Assembly: GCF_020037025.1 (NCBI RefSeq)
Contig: NZ_JAIQLH010000076.1
Location: forward strand, 1 to 39,935
Length of the DNA: 39,935 nucleotides
Direction of reading: 5' to 3'
Source of the DNA: Streptomyces huiliensis
GTDB taxonomy: Bacteria; Actinomycetota; Actinomycetes; Streptomycetales; Streptomycetaceae
Below the pieces are notes generated by a model that was given only the letters and a program-made list of their open reading frames with translations, made no database searches and was not told where the DNA came from. Positions 32,593-39,935 of this stretch are shown here, piece after piece; the stretch's first letter is position 1; the number at the start of each line of letters is the position of its first letter. The translations under genes and the position numbers were made by a program.

Positions 32593-33363
32593 ATGGCGGT
32601 GACGGCACAGGTCCTGCGGTCGGAATGGACGAAGACCAAATCCGTGCGCTCCACGGTGTGGACGCTGGGCACCGGCGTCGTGGTCACCGTCGCGCTCGGC
32701 GCCCTGATCAGCGCACTCGCGAAGAACGACTACGAAAACCTCTCCCCCAAAGACCGGTTCGCCTTCGACCCGACATTCATCAGTTTCGCGGGGATGGGAC
32801 TCGGCCAGCTGGCATTGATCGTTTTCGGGGTATTGGTGGTCGCCAACGAATACAGCACCGGAATGATCCGCACATCATTGGCGGCGGTTCCGCAACGCGG
32901 CGTCTTCCTGTTCTGCAAGATCGCAATTGCGACGGCGCTCGCGCTGGTCGTGGGCATGATCACCAGCTTTCTCACCTTTTTCGTCGGACAGGCGATGCTG
33001 GGCGACCGCGGCGCGGACCTGGGCGATCCGGGGGTCCTCCGCGCGGTCGTCGGCGGCGGGCTCTACATGGCGCTGATCACGATGTTCTCGATGGGGGTGG
33101 CGGCGATGCTGCGCAGCCCCATGCTCTCGCTGGGCGTCCTGATGCCGTTCTTCTTCCTGATCTCCAGCATCCTGGCGAACGTCTCGGCCACGAAGAAGGT
33201 CGGCGAGTACCTGCCCGACAAGGCCGGACAGAAGGTGATGCAGGTCGTCCTGGTGGACGACGACGCCCCCTACGGGCCCTGGGGAGGCTTCGCGATCATG
33301 GTGCTGTGGGTGGCGGCCTCGCTGGTGGGCGGGTACGTGGTGCTGAAGAAGCGCGACGCGTAG
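32593..33363 (+). CDS. ABC-2 type permease, module 1
   Basis: The product has 256 aa and about six hydrophobic segments. The N-terminal LRSEWTKTKSVRSTVWTLG and VVANEYSTGMIRTSLAAVPQR are the standard coupling regions of BcrB/DUF-type ABC-2 permeases. It ends in VVLKKRDA, nearly the same as the module 2 permease (LALNKRDA). It pairs with the ATPase upstream. Confidence 0.9.
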   Translation: MAVTAQVLRSEWTKTKSVRSTVWTLGTGVVVTVALGALISALAKNDYENLSPKDRFAFDPTFISFAGMGLGQLALIVFGVLVVANEYSTGMIRTSLAAVPQRGVFLFCKIAIATALALVVGMITSFLTFFVGQAMLGDRGADLGDPGVLRAVVGGGLYMALITMFSMGVAAMLRSPMLSLGVLMPFFFLISSILANVSATKKVGEYLPDKAGQKVMQVVLVDDDAPYGPWGGFAIMVLWVAASLVGGYVVLKKRDA

Positions 33364-33369
33364 CCGGCG

Positions 33370-34344
33370 ATGCGGCGGTCCCTGCGCGACCTCGGGCTGG
33401 ACGCCGTCCCGTTCCGGCACCCCCTGGAGTACCCGGGCCGCCCGGCCCCGGAGCCGTGCCTGCTGCTGGAGGCGGAGCTGCTGCCGCTGCGCGCGGTGCC
33501 GGGGCGGCCGCTCGGCGCGTGGCCGGTCGTCGGCGGGGAGGGGACGTGGCCGGTCGTCGGCGCGGAGGGGACGCATACGGACGGTGGCGCGGAGGGGACG
33601 CATACGGACGGCGGCACGGAAGGGACGCATACGGACGGCGGCGGGGGCCCGTCCTCCGACGGCCCCGGTGGGCCCGAGCTGGACGCCCTCCTCACCGCCC
33701 TCGGCCGGCTCGTCACCGGCCACCGGCACCCCGTACTCGCCGTGGGCTCCAACGCCTCCCCCGCCCAGATGGGCCACAAGCTGGCCGCGCACGGCCTGCC
33801 GGCCGCCGTGCCCATGGTCCCGGTGACCGTCCGCGGCATCGGGGTGGGCTGCTCCGCGCACATCGGGCGGGCCGGGTACGTGGCCGCCGCGCCGTACGCC
33901 GACCCGGCCGCCGAGCGGCGGCTGGTGGTCAGCTGGCTGGACCCGGCCCAGCTCGCCGCGGTGGACGCCTCCGAGCTGCACTACCGGCGCGTCCTGTTGC
34001 CCGCGACGGCGTTCCCGATGACGCTGCCCTCCGGCGACCGGCTGGGCGGCGCCTACCTCTACGTCTCCCGGCACGGCGTGCTGCTGGACCCGGCCACCGG
34101 CCGGCCGCACCCCGGCGCGGAGGACCAGGGCGCGCTGCTCGCCGCGCTGCTGCGCTCCTCGAAGCGGCTGCGCAACCTGCTCGGGCCGGACCCCCGTGCC
34201 TGGACCGAGCGGGCCCGCGCCGAGGAGGCGGTACGGCTGGAGGGCGCGCGCATCTTCGGCGAGGAGGGCTGGATCCGCCCGGAAGGCGAGCTTCCGTCGA
34301 GCGCGGGCCCGCCCGACCTCCGCCACGCGGACCTGATGCCCTGA
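33370..34344 (+). CDS. Hypothetical with GGCT-like motif and 9-residue repeats
   Basis: The product has 324 aa and starts 6 nt after the permease stop, so it is coupled to ABC module 1. A short N-terminal part is followed by five tandem nonapeptide-like units (51-92: WPVVGxEGT twice, then HTDGGxEGT types). The main domain starts near 105. VLAVGSNASPAQMGHKL (122-138) recalls the YGSN nucleotide of gamma-glutamylcyclotransferase-like folds; this is a weak, motif-level hint. No transmembrane segment is visible. I cannot assign a function. Confidence 0.7.
   Translation: MRRSLRDLGLDAVPFRHPLEYPGRPAPEPCLLLEAELLPLRAVPGRPLGAWPVVGGEGTWPVVGAEGTHTDGGAEGTHTDGGTEGTHTDGGGGPSSDGPGGPELDALLTALGRLVTGHRHPVLAVGSNASPAQMGHKLAAHGLPAAVPMVPVTVRGIGVGCSAHIGRAGYVAAAPYADPAAERRLVVSWLDPAQLAAVDASELHYRRVLLPATAFPMTLPSGDRLGGAYLYVSRHGVLLDPATGRPHPGAEDQGALLAALLRSSKRLRNLLGPDPRAWTERARAEEAVRLEGARIFGEEGWIRPEGELPSSAGPPDLRHADLMP
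33520..33645 (+). repeat. 27-bp tandem repeat inside the hypothetical gene
   Basis: Four full 27-bp units and a partial fifth keep the frame. The last three share GGGACGCATACGGACGG exactly. Earlier units are more diverged. Confidence 0.85.
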
Positions 34345-34449
34345 GGCGTCACCGGCGCTCCACCGGCATTCCGTGGAACCGTCAACCCCTCGTTATCCTC
34401 CTAACCCGAACGGGGGCACATGCCCCGACCATCTCGCGAGGGGCGGAGA

Positions 34450-35679
34450 ATGATCGAGGCAGTCGGCCTGACGAAGCGCTACGGCGCCAAGACGGCCGTG
34501 CACAACCTGAACTTCCGGGTGAGGCCGGGAGCCGTCACCGGCTTCCTGGGCCCCAACGGCTCCGGCAAGTCCACGACCATGCGCATGATCCTGGGCCTGG
34601 ACACGCCGACCGCCGGCCGGGTCACCATCGGAGGCCGCCCCTTCCGGGAACTGCCCAACGCCGCTCGCCAGGTCGGCGCGCTGATCGACGCCAAGGCCGT
34701 GCACGGCGGCCGCAGCGCCTACCACCACCTGCTGTCCCTGGCCCAGCTCGCCGGCATCCCGCGCTCCCGCGTGGACGAGGTGCTGGGCGTGGTCGGTCTG
34801 CACGGCGTGGCCAAGCAGCGCTCCCGCGGCTTCTCCCTCGGCATGGGCCAGCGGCTCGGCATCGCCGCGGCGCTCCTCGGCGACCCGCAGGTGCTGCTGT
34901 TCGACGAGCCCGTCAACGGCCTGGACCCCGAGGGCATCCTGTGGGTCCGCAACCTGATGAAGCGGCTGGCCGCCGAGGGCCGGACGGTCTTCGTCTCCTC
35001 GCACCTGATGAGCGAGATGGCGCTGACCGCCGACCACCTGATCGTCATCGGCCGCGGCCAGTTGCTCGCCGACATGAGCGTCCAGGACTTCATCGCCGCC
35101 AACTCGGCCGGCTTCGCCCGCGTCCGCACCCCCGACACCGAGCCGGAGGGGCGCGAGAAGCTCACCGCCGCGCTGGTCGAGGCGGGCGGCCAGGTGCTGC
35201 CCGAGCCCGACGGCGCCCTGCGCGTCACCGGCCTGGAGCTGCCCCGGATCAGCGACGTCGCGCACGACACCGACGTCCGCCTCTGGGAGCTCTCCCCGCA
35301 CCAGGCGTCCCTGGAGGAGGCGTACATGCGGATGACGCAGGGCGCCGTCGACTACCGGTCGACCCACGACCCCCGGGCCGGCTTCCAGCCGCCCGCCGCC
35401 CCCGGCTACGCGGTGCAGGGCGGGCCCGCGCCGGTGCCGCAGGGGTGGAACGGTCCGGCCGGCTACCCGGTGCTGCCGGGCGAGCAGCCCAACCCGTACG
35501 CCCAGCAGCAGCCCGTGGCGGCCCCGCAGCCCCCTCAGGCCCCGCAGGCGCCCCTGCCGCCGCAGCACCTCGCCGCCCCCGCCACCCCGCCGCAGCCGCC
35601 GGCCGGCGCCCCCGCGGTACCTGCGGCCCCCTCAGCCCCCGCCGACCTGACCAAGCGCGACACCGAGGACGCCCGATGA
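34450..35679 (+). CDS. ABC transporter ATPase, module 2
   Basis: The product has 409 aa and is a close paralogue of the module 1 ATPase. Walker A GPNGSGKST, signature LGMGQRLGIA, Walker B VLLFDEPVNGLDPEG and SSHLMSE are nearly identical. The domain ends at SLEEAYMRMTQGAVDY near 300. A 100-residue Pro/Gln/Ala-rich tail follows, absent from module 1. GGCGGAGA precedes the ATG at 34450; an upstream ATG at 34420 is less likely. The stop overlaps the permease start (ATGA). Confidence 0.92.
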   Translation: MIEAVGLTKRYGAKTAVHNLNFRVRPGAVTGFLGPNGSGKSTTMRMILGLDTPTAGRVTIGGRPFRELPNAARQVGALIDAKAVHGGRSAYHHLLSLAQLAGIPRSRVDEVLGVVGLHGVAKQRSRGFSLGMGQRLGIAAALLGDPQVLLFDEPVNGLDPEGILWVRNLMKRLAAEGRTVFVSSHLMSEMALTADHLIVIGRGQLLADMSVQDFIAANSAGFARVRTPDTEPEGREKLTAALVEAGGQVLPEPDGALRVTGLELPRISDVAHDTDVRLWELSPHQASLEEAYMRMTQGAVDYRSTHDPRAGFQPPAAPGYAVQGGPAPVPQGWNGPAGYPVLPGEQPNPYAQQQPVAAPQPPQAPQAPLPPQHLAAPATPPQPPAGAPAVPAAPSAPADLTKRDTEDAR

Positions 35680-36629
35680 CCACCCCGACGACCCCTCAGC
35701 ACCCCGTGCCCCCGCAGGGCGCGCCGCAGCAGCCCGGTCAGGCGCCTCAGCAGCCCGGTCAGGCGCCGCAGCAGCCGGGGCAGGCCCCCGCGCAGCCGTA
35801 CTGGCCCGGGCAGGCGGGCCCCGGCGGGCCGGGCGGCTACGTCTCGCCGGTCCCGGTGCGCGCGGCGCACCTCGGGGACGCCGTCGTCGCCGAGTGGACG
35901 AAGATCCGCAGCCTGCGGTCCACGATGTGGACGCTCGGCACGATGCTGGTGACCGTCATCGGCCTCGGCCTGACCTGGTCGCTCCTCTACTCCAACTCCG
36001 ACGAGGTCCTCAGCGCCGACAACGTGCTCGGCGTGGGCGCCGTCGGCGTGCTGCTGGGCATGATTCCGGTGCTCACCCTGGGCGTGCTGACCATCTCGTC
36101 CGAGTACGGCACCGGACTGGTCCGCACCACGCTCACTGCCTGCCCCAGCCGCTCCCGGGTGCTGACGGCGAAGGCGATCGTCCTCGGCTCCCTGGCCTTC
36201 GTGACCACGCTGGTCGCGACGCTCCTCGTCGCCATGATCAGCAGTGCCCTGCTGAGTGACCGGATCACCGAGGACCCGACCACCGGCGAGTGGTTCAAGG
36301 CGACCGTCGGCGTCAGCCTCTACGTCGCGCTTGCCGGCCTGCTGGCCCTGGCCGTCGGCACCCTGCTGCGGCACTCCGCCGGGGCGATCACCACCATGCT
36401 GGGCCTGGTGCTGTTCCCGCCGCTGCTGTCCCTCTTCCTCCAGTCCGACGCCGTCGAGAAGATCGGCGAGGTGCTCCTCAAGTACTCGATCCCCATGCAG
36501 CTGTTCACCCTGTACGGCGCGGAGATCGACTCGGGCCCGTCCGGCTGGGACGCGCTGTGGATCATGCTCGCGCTGGCCGCCGCCGCCACGGCCGGCGCCC
36601 ACCTGGCGCTCAACAAGCGGGACGCCTGA
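35676..36629 (+). CDS. ABC-2 type permease, module 2
   Basis: The product has 317 aa. A 60-residue cytoplasmic Pro/Gln-rich lead contains three tandem QQPGQAP units. It precedes the permease proper, which starts at VVAEWTKIRSLRSTMWTLG, with about six hydrophobic segments. SSEYGTGLVRTTLTACPSR is the coupling region. The end is LALNKRDA. The low-complexity lead matches in composition the tail of its partner ATPase. Substrate unknown. Confidence 0.9.
   Translation: MTTPTTPQHPVPPQGAPQQPGQAPQQPGQAPQQPGQAPAQPYWPGQAGPGGPGGYVSPVPVRAAHLGDAVVAEWTKIRSLRSTMWTLGTMLVTVIGLGLTWSLLYSNSDEVLSADNVLGVGAVGVLLGMIPVLTLGVLTISSEYGTGLVRTTLTACPSRSRVLTAKAIVLGSLAFVTTLVATLLVAMISSALLSDRITEDPTTGEWFKATVGVSLYVALAGLLALAVGTLLRHSAGAITTMLGLVLFPPLLSLFLQSDAVEKIGEVLLKYSIPMQLFTLYGAEIDSGPSGWDALWIMLALAAAATAGAHLALNKRDA
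35727..35790 (+). repeat. Three 21-bp repeats in the permease lead
   Basis: CAGCAGCCCGGTCAGGCGCC-type units in frame, encoding QQPGQAP. Confidence 0.8.
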
Positions 36630-36651
36630 GCACAGTTGGGACGGGCGGTAC

Positions 36652-36990
36652 TCAGTACCGCGGCGCGTTACGGGACCGCTGGAGCCGCGCGCTCCGGCGG
36701 TCCCGCGCGTTCCAGCAGGCCTTGTGCCAGTGGCGCCGGTCCTCGACCCCGGCGCCGTACTGCGGCCACACCACCAGGTGCGGCACCCCGGGCGGGATCT
36801 CCTGGTCGCAGCCGGGGCAGCGGTAGTGCTTGGCCGCCGCGCTCCCGCCGACCATGCGGACCGACCAGTCCTCGCCCTGCCAGCTCTCCGTCTGCTCCAG
36901 GCCGTAGCGCACCCCGCCGCCCTCGTACCGGTCGGGCTCGGCGGCCGGCCTTGCGGCGGCGCCTCGTTGGCGGTTGCGGCGCGGGGACAC
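36652..36990 (-). CDS. Small zinc-binding protein of unknown role
   Basis: The product is 112 aa from GTG at 36990 with GAGGTGA upstream. Probable metal ligands C58, C61 (YRCPGC), H71 (VPHLVVW), H87/H89 (HWHKACW) and C92 form a zinc-ribbon-like unit. Basic at both ends. Homologues are common in Streptomyces and sometimes called ATP/GTP-binding, but I see no P-loop. It is convergent with the ABC permease gene with only 22 bp between them. Confidence 0.75.
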   Translation of the reverse strand: MSPRRNRQRGAAARPAAEPDRYEGGGVRYGLEQTESWQGEDWSVRMVGGSAAAKHYRCPGCDQEIPPGVPHLVVWPQYGAGVEDRRHWHKACWNARDRRSARLQRSRNAPRY

Positions 36991-37194
36991 GGGTCACCTC
37001 GGAGTTGGGACGAGCTACGGGCCGTGACCAGGGTACGCGTCACGGTCACCACCCCGGTCCGACGTACTCCGGTCCTACCCCGTCGCCCTCTCCGATCATC
37101 ATGAAAACTTCCTGAACGCCCGTACCTCGTGGCACGTGTCGGGCGTTATTGCCACCGGGGGATCCGGGTCGGTCGCGCAGGAAGGTGCACGAAC

Positions 37195-38220
37195 ATGCGC
37201 GTTGGAGCGTTCGTCCTGGCCGCCCAGTTCCCGGGCCAGGGTCATGGAGAGGCGCTGTACCGGGCGGTGCGGACGGCGGAGGTCGCCGAGGAGGCCGGGC
37301 TCGACGCGGTCTGGCTGGCCGAGCACCACTTCGTCCCCTACGGCGTCTGCCCGTCGGCGGTGACGCTGGCCGGGCTGCTCCTGGGGCGCACCCGGCGGAT
37401 CCGGGTGGGCACGGCGGTGAGCGTCCTGCCGACCACCCACCCCGTGGCCCTCGGTGAGCAGACGGCGCTGCTGCACATCGCCTCGGGCGGCCGGTTCACC
37501 CTCGGGGTGGGCAGGGGCGGGCCGTGGGTGGACCTGGAAGTGTTCAACGCGGGCGTCCAGGCTTACGAAGAAGCGTTTCCGGAATCGCTCGAACTGCTGA
37601 TGCGCTGGCTGCGGGAACCCCGCGTCGGCGCTTCGGGCAAACGATTCTCCTTCCGCGAGGTGCCCGTCGTCCCGCGGCCGGACGAGCTGCTGGACCGGCC
37701 GGGACCGCAGGTGCTCGTCGCCTGTACCTCCCCCGCCGGGGTCCGGCTGGCCGCCCGGCACGGGCTGCCGATGCTGCTCGGCATGCACAGCACCGACGAG
37801 GAGAAGGCCGGGATGGTGTCCCTGTGGCGCGAGTGCGCGCTGGAGGCCGGGAGTTCACCGGAGCACGTGGCCACCGCCGGGCACGTGGCGGCGGGTGTGG
37901 TGCAGGTGGCGGACCGCCGCCAGGAGGCGGCGGAGACCCTGCTGAAGGCGATGCCCGGCTGGCTGCGCCAGGGTCTCGGGGCCCACGTCACCGTCGACGG
38001 CCGGGAGCGCCGGATGCGGGACCCGCTGGCGTACACGGAGCTGCTCTGCTCCCTGCACCCGGTCGGCTCGCCCCGGCTGTGCGCCGACCGCCTCGCGGCG
38101 ACCGCGGAACGGACCGGGGTACGCGGGTTCGCGCTGCTGGCCGAGGGGTCGGGTGACCTGGCGGCGACCGAGGAGAACCTGCGCCGGCTCGGCGCGGAGG
38201 TCCTGCCCCTGATCCGCTGA
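37195..38220 (+). CDS. LLM-class (luciferase-like) oxidoreductase
   Basis: The product has 341 aa. AEEAGLDAVWLAEHHFVPYG, LLLGRTRRIRVGTAVSVLPTTHPVALGEQTALLHIASGGRFTLGVGRGGP and a C-terminal helix are characteristic of bacterial luciferase-like monooxygenases using FMN or F420. It has a TIM-barrel fold and no obvious signal peptide. GGAAGG lies 9 nt before the ATG. It is monocistronic. The substrate cannot be inferred from context. Confidence 0.9.
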   Translation: MRVGAFVLAAQFPGQGHGEALYRAVRTAEVAEEAGLDAVWLAEHHFVPYGVCPSAVTLAGLLLGRTRRIRVGTAVSVLPTTHPVALGEQTALLHIASGGRFTLGVGRGGPWVDLEVFNAGVQAYEEAFPESLELLMRWLREPRVGASGKRFSFREVPVVPRPDELLDRPGPQVLVACTSPAGVRLAARHGLPMLLGMHSTDEEKAGMVSLWRECALEAGSSPEHVATAGHVAAGVVQVADRRQEAAETLLKAMPGWLRQGLGAHVTVDGRERRMRDPLAYTELLCSLHPVGSPRLCADRLAATAERTGVRGFALLAEGSGDLAATEENLRRLGAEVLPLIR

Positions 38221-38221
38221 C

Positions 38222-38260
38222 CCGCTGTTCCGCTGTTCCGCTGTTCCGCTGTTCCGCTGA
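38222..38260. repeat. Octanucleotide tandem repeat, (CCGCTGTT)4
   Basis: Four exact units and a partial fifth begin one or two bases after the stop of the oxidoreductase gene. The unit resembles the gene's own last codons (atccgctga), so the array probably grew from the stop region. Confidence 0.9.
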
Positions 38261-38411
38261 GGGGCCCGGGAGCGGTCGGCCTTTGGCCGTATCCCATGGC
38301 GGCGCGCGGACGCGGACGGGCGACGCGGTGGACCGCCCCCGGCGCGCGCCGCACCGGCGGCGCCGGGGTGCCGTCCCGCGCCCCCGCGCGCGGAGCGGCG
38401 GTGGCGCGGGT

Positions 38412-38804
38412 TCAGCAGTCGCGCAGCTCCGGGGACTGGTTGAGGAGCTGGCCACGGACGGAGGTGAAGCGGGCCAGCCGCTCGTCGACCGAGGGGTCCA
38501 GCGGGAACACGGCGACCCGGTGGCAGTTCTGGAACGCCAGCCGGACCCCGAAGTGCCGCTGGAGCGCACCGCGGATCGCGTCGCTCGCCAGGGCGCGCAG
38601 CAGCTGGCCGCGCGCCTGCTCGTCCGGCGGCGGCGTCCGGTTGTCGGCGAACTCGCCGCCTTCGACCGCGAGCCGGTCCACCAGCGAGCTGATCATCTCC
38701 CAGGCGTAGGGCAGGGAGTTCCGGACGCAGTCGACGAATGCCTCTTCGTCGACCTCGCCTCGCTCGGCCTGTTCGAGGAGGGCCGGTGAGACGTCGAGCG
38801 ACAT
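38412..38804 (-). CDS. SCO5389 family protein
   Basis: The product has 130 aa. VSPALLEQAERGEVDEEAFVDCVRNSLPYAWEMISSL and ALQRHFGVRLAFQNCHRVAVFPLDPSVDERLARFTSVRGQLLNQSPELRDC are the conserved blocks I recall for this actinobacteria-specific family (two cysteines near 26 and 130). No enzyme motif is seen. GAGGAGA precedes the ATG. It is located just before nucS, on the opposite strand, as in S. coelicolor. Function unknown. Confidence 0.88.
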   Translation of the reverse strand: MSLDVSPALLEQAERGEVDEEAFVDCVRNSLPYAWEMISSLVDRLAVEGGEFADNRTPPPDEQARGQLLRALASDAIRGALQRHFGVRLAFQNCHRVAVFPLDPSVDERLARFTSVRGQLLNQSPELRDC

Positions 38805-39001
38805 GAGTTCTCCTCTCGCGGACCCCGCCGGGCGGGGTCCTGGGGGTGGGCGAGCGGACGACGACGCCCCGTGCCCGTACGACGACCGCCCGCTTCAACG
38901 GTAATCCGGCCACTGCTGCCCCACCAGGAGAACGCACCTACAACTGGCCACCGGCGAAGGGGCCCATCCAGGGCGAATCGCGTCCGGTGCCGGGAGTCGA
39001 G

Positions 39002-39007
39002 TAGCGT
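39002..39007 (+). promoter_or_regulatory. -10 box of nucS, probable leaderless start
   Basis: TAGCGT ends 8 nt before the ATG at 39016; no ribosome site is visible. Confidence 0.5.
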
Positions 39008-39015
39008 GGCTCACC

Positions 39016-39678
39016 ATGCGTCTCGTCATCGCCCGTTGCTCCGTGGACTACGCCGGCCGGCTCACCGCCCACCTGCCGTCCGCCCCCCGTCTCATCCTCG
39101 TCAAGGCCGACGGCAGTGTCTCGATCCACGCGGACGACCGGGCCTACAAGCCCCTCAACTGGATGTCCCCGCCCTGCACCCTCAAGGAGGGCGACGGCAG
39201 CGTCTGGACGGTGATCAACAAGGCGGGCGAGAAGCTCATCATCACCATGGAGGAAGTCCTCCACGACTCCTCGCACGAGCTCGGCGTCGATCCGGGCCTC
39301 ATCAAGGACGGCGTGGAAGCGCACCTCCAGGAGCTCCTCGCCGACCGCCTGGAGACCCTCGGCGAGGGCTACACCCTGATCCGCCGCGAGTACCCGACGG
39401 CCATCGGCCCCGTCGACATCCTCTGCCGCGACGCCGACGGCCAGACCGTCGCCGTCGAACTCAAGCGACGCGGCGAGATCGACGGCGTCGAGCAGCTCAC
39501 CCGCTACCTCGAACTCCTCAACCGCGATCCGCACCTGGCGCCGGTCCGCGGCATCTTCGCCGCCCAGGAGATCAAGCCGCAGGCTCGGGTCCTCGCCACG
39601 GATCGGGGGATCGGGTGTGTGGTGCTCGATTACAACGCGCTGCGGGGGATCGAGGACGACAAGCTCAGGTTGTTCTGA
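39016..39678 (+). CDS. nucS: NucS/EndoMS mismatch endonuclease
   Basis: The 220-aa product cuts both strands at mismatches in the non-canonical mismatch repair pathway of actinobacteria, which lack MutS/MutL. It has an N-terminal beta dimerisation domain (1-90) and a C-terminal PD-(D/E)xK nuclease domain, with likely catalytic D134 (GPVDILCR), E148 and K150 ([10 protein letters not shown]). The C-terminal KLRLF resembles the beta-clamp binding motif described for actinobacterial NucS. It is monocistronic. Confidence 0.95.
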   Translation: MRLVIARCSVDYAGRLTAHLPSAPRLILVKADGSVSIHADDRAYKPLNWMSPPCTLKEGDGSVWTVINKAGEKLIITMEEVLHDSSHELGVDPGLIKDGVEAHLQELLADRLETLGEGYTLIRREYPTAIGPVDILCRDADGQTVAVELKRRGEIDGVEQLTRYLELLNRDPHLAPVRGIFAAQEIKPQARVLATDRGIGCVVLDYNALRGIEDDKLRLF

Positions 39679-39702
39679 GCGGGTGGGGTAGCCCCGGTCC
39701 CT

Positions 39703-39715
39703 CCCCCAGAGGGGG
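39703..39715 (+). terminator. Short hairpin after nucS
   Basis: CCCCC/GGGGG round AGA, 25 nt after the nucS stop. This belongs to a CCTCCCCC-type sequence frequent in Streptomyces intergenic regions. Confidence 0.4.
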
Positions 39716-39728
39716 CACCCCCATTTCA

Positions 39729-39848
39729 CCGTTTCTTGCGGGGGGCGAGCCCCCGCGCCCCCGGGCGGGCTGATCCAGCCCGTCCGGCGTTTGAGGACGA
39801 GCGGCGGAGCCGCGATCAGGGGGTCTGGGGCGCAGCCCCAGGAAACGG
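39729..39848. repeat. Dispersed Streptomyces repeat with terminal inverted repeats
   Basis: About 120 bp begins with CCGTTTC and ends with GAAACGG. Inside are CCAGCCCGTCCGGCGTTT, GGACGAGCGGCGGAGCCGCG and CTGGGGCGCAGCCCCAG, a core I recognise as present in many Streptomyces intergenic regions. The CTGGGGC/GCCCCAG stem can act as a terminator. It resembles a non-coding MITE-like element. Confidence 0.75.
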
Positions 39849-39882
39849 CGAAGGGGCGGGACCGGGGCACACCCCACCGCGG

Positions 39883-39935
39883 TCAGCCGCTCGGCTTGAC
39901 CGTCCCCGATCCGGGCGGCGGATTTCCCCCGCCGG
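39883..39935 (-). CDS. Possible C-terminus of a minus-strand gene
   Basis: Reading leftward from the right edge gives a frame ending in TVKPSG and a TGA at 39883-39885, rich in Gly and Pro. It could be the tail of a gene starting outside the window. Chance is possible. Confidence 0.25.
   Translation of the reverse strand, partial: GGGNPPPGSGTVKPSG

Noticed and set aside
38287..38789. Plus-strand frames over the SCO5389-family gene
   Set aside because: They are antisense to a well-conserved gene with a good ribosome site on the minus strand.

Overview
The window looks like a core-chromosome segment of a Streptomyces. It has very high GC and GC-rich third codon positions, GTG starts, the Streptomyces-specific polarity proteins Scy and FilP side by side, and a run of genes in the same order as the S. 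coelicolor SCO5426-SCO5388 region (order recalled from memory, not searched).

Layout. 1-860: hairpins, a possible 32-codon ORF and a tandemly duplicated 140-bp unit that folds into conserved hairpins. 860-7062: central carbon genes pfkA (-), then pta, ackA and pyk (+), linking glycolysis to acetyl-phosphate and acetate. 7128-9790: a minus-strand cell-envelope operon (DUF6230, DUF6114, and a proline/threonine-rich protein with a DUF6230-like end), with a 580-bp operator-bearing leader. 10373-13374: a thioredoxin/TPR co-chaperone, two TetR regulators and a membrane protein. 13429-18526 (mostly -): a serine hydrolase, isobutyryl-CoA mutase large subunit (icmA), two DUF3817 membrane proteins, a MarR regulator and a thiamine-binding MTH1187-type protein. 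18747-22091: three AIM24-family genes, split by a compact TnpB plus ribbon-helix-helix insertion. 22192-25558: AbsC-like MarR regulator, then the acyl-CoA genes meaB, thiolase and methylmalonyl-CoA epimerase. 25729-31265: scy and filP. 31583-36629: two paralogous ABC exporter modules separated by a gamma-glutamylcyclotransferase-like hypothetical. 36652-39678: a zinc-binding small protein, a luciferase-like oxidoreductase, an SCO5389-family protein and nucS. The right edge carries a dispersed Streptomyces repeat with terminal inverted repeats and perhaps the tail of another gene.

How they fit. pfkA/pyk/pta/ackA form a glycolysis-to-acetate block. icmA, meaB, thiolase and epimerase belong to acyl-CoA/methylmalonyl-CoA interconversion; the small B12-binding subunit of the mutase is not here. 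Scy and FilP organise hyphal tip growth. NucS is the non-canonical actinobacterial mismatch endonuclease.

The least explained elements are the duplicated structured-RNA unit at 361-640, several long perfect palindromes (10153, 11446, 16515), the TnpB that lacks a central segment and its small divergent partner, and the spacing rule of repeats within Scy. At least nine genes appear to start at or next to their transcription start (leaderless), because a TANNNT -10 box lies 6-8 nt before the start codon.
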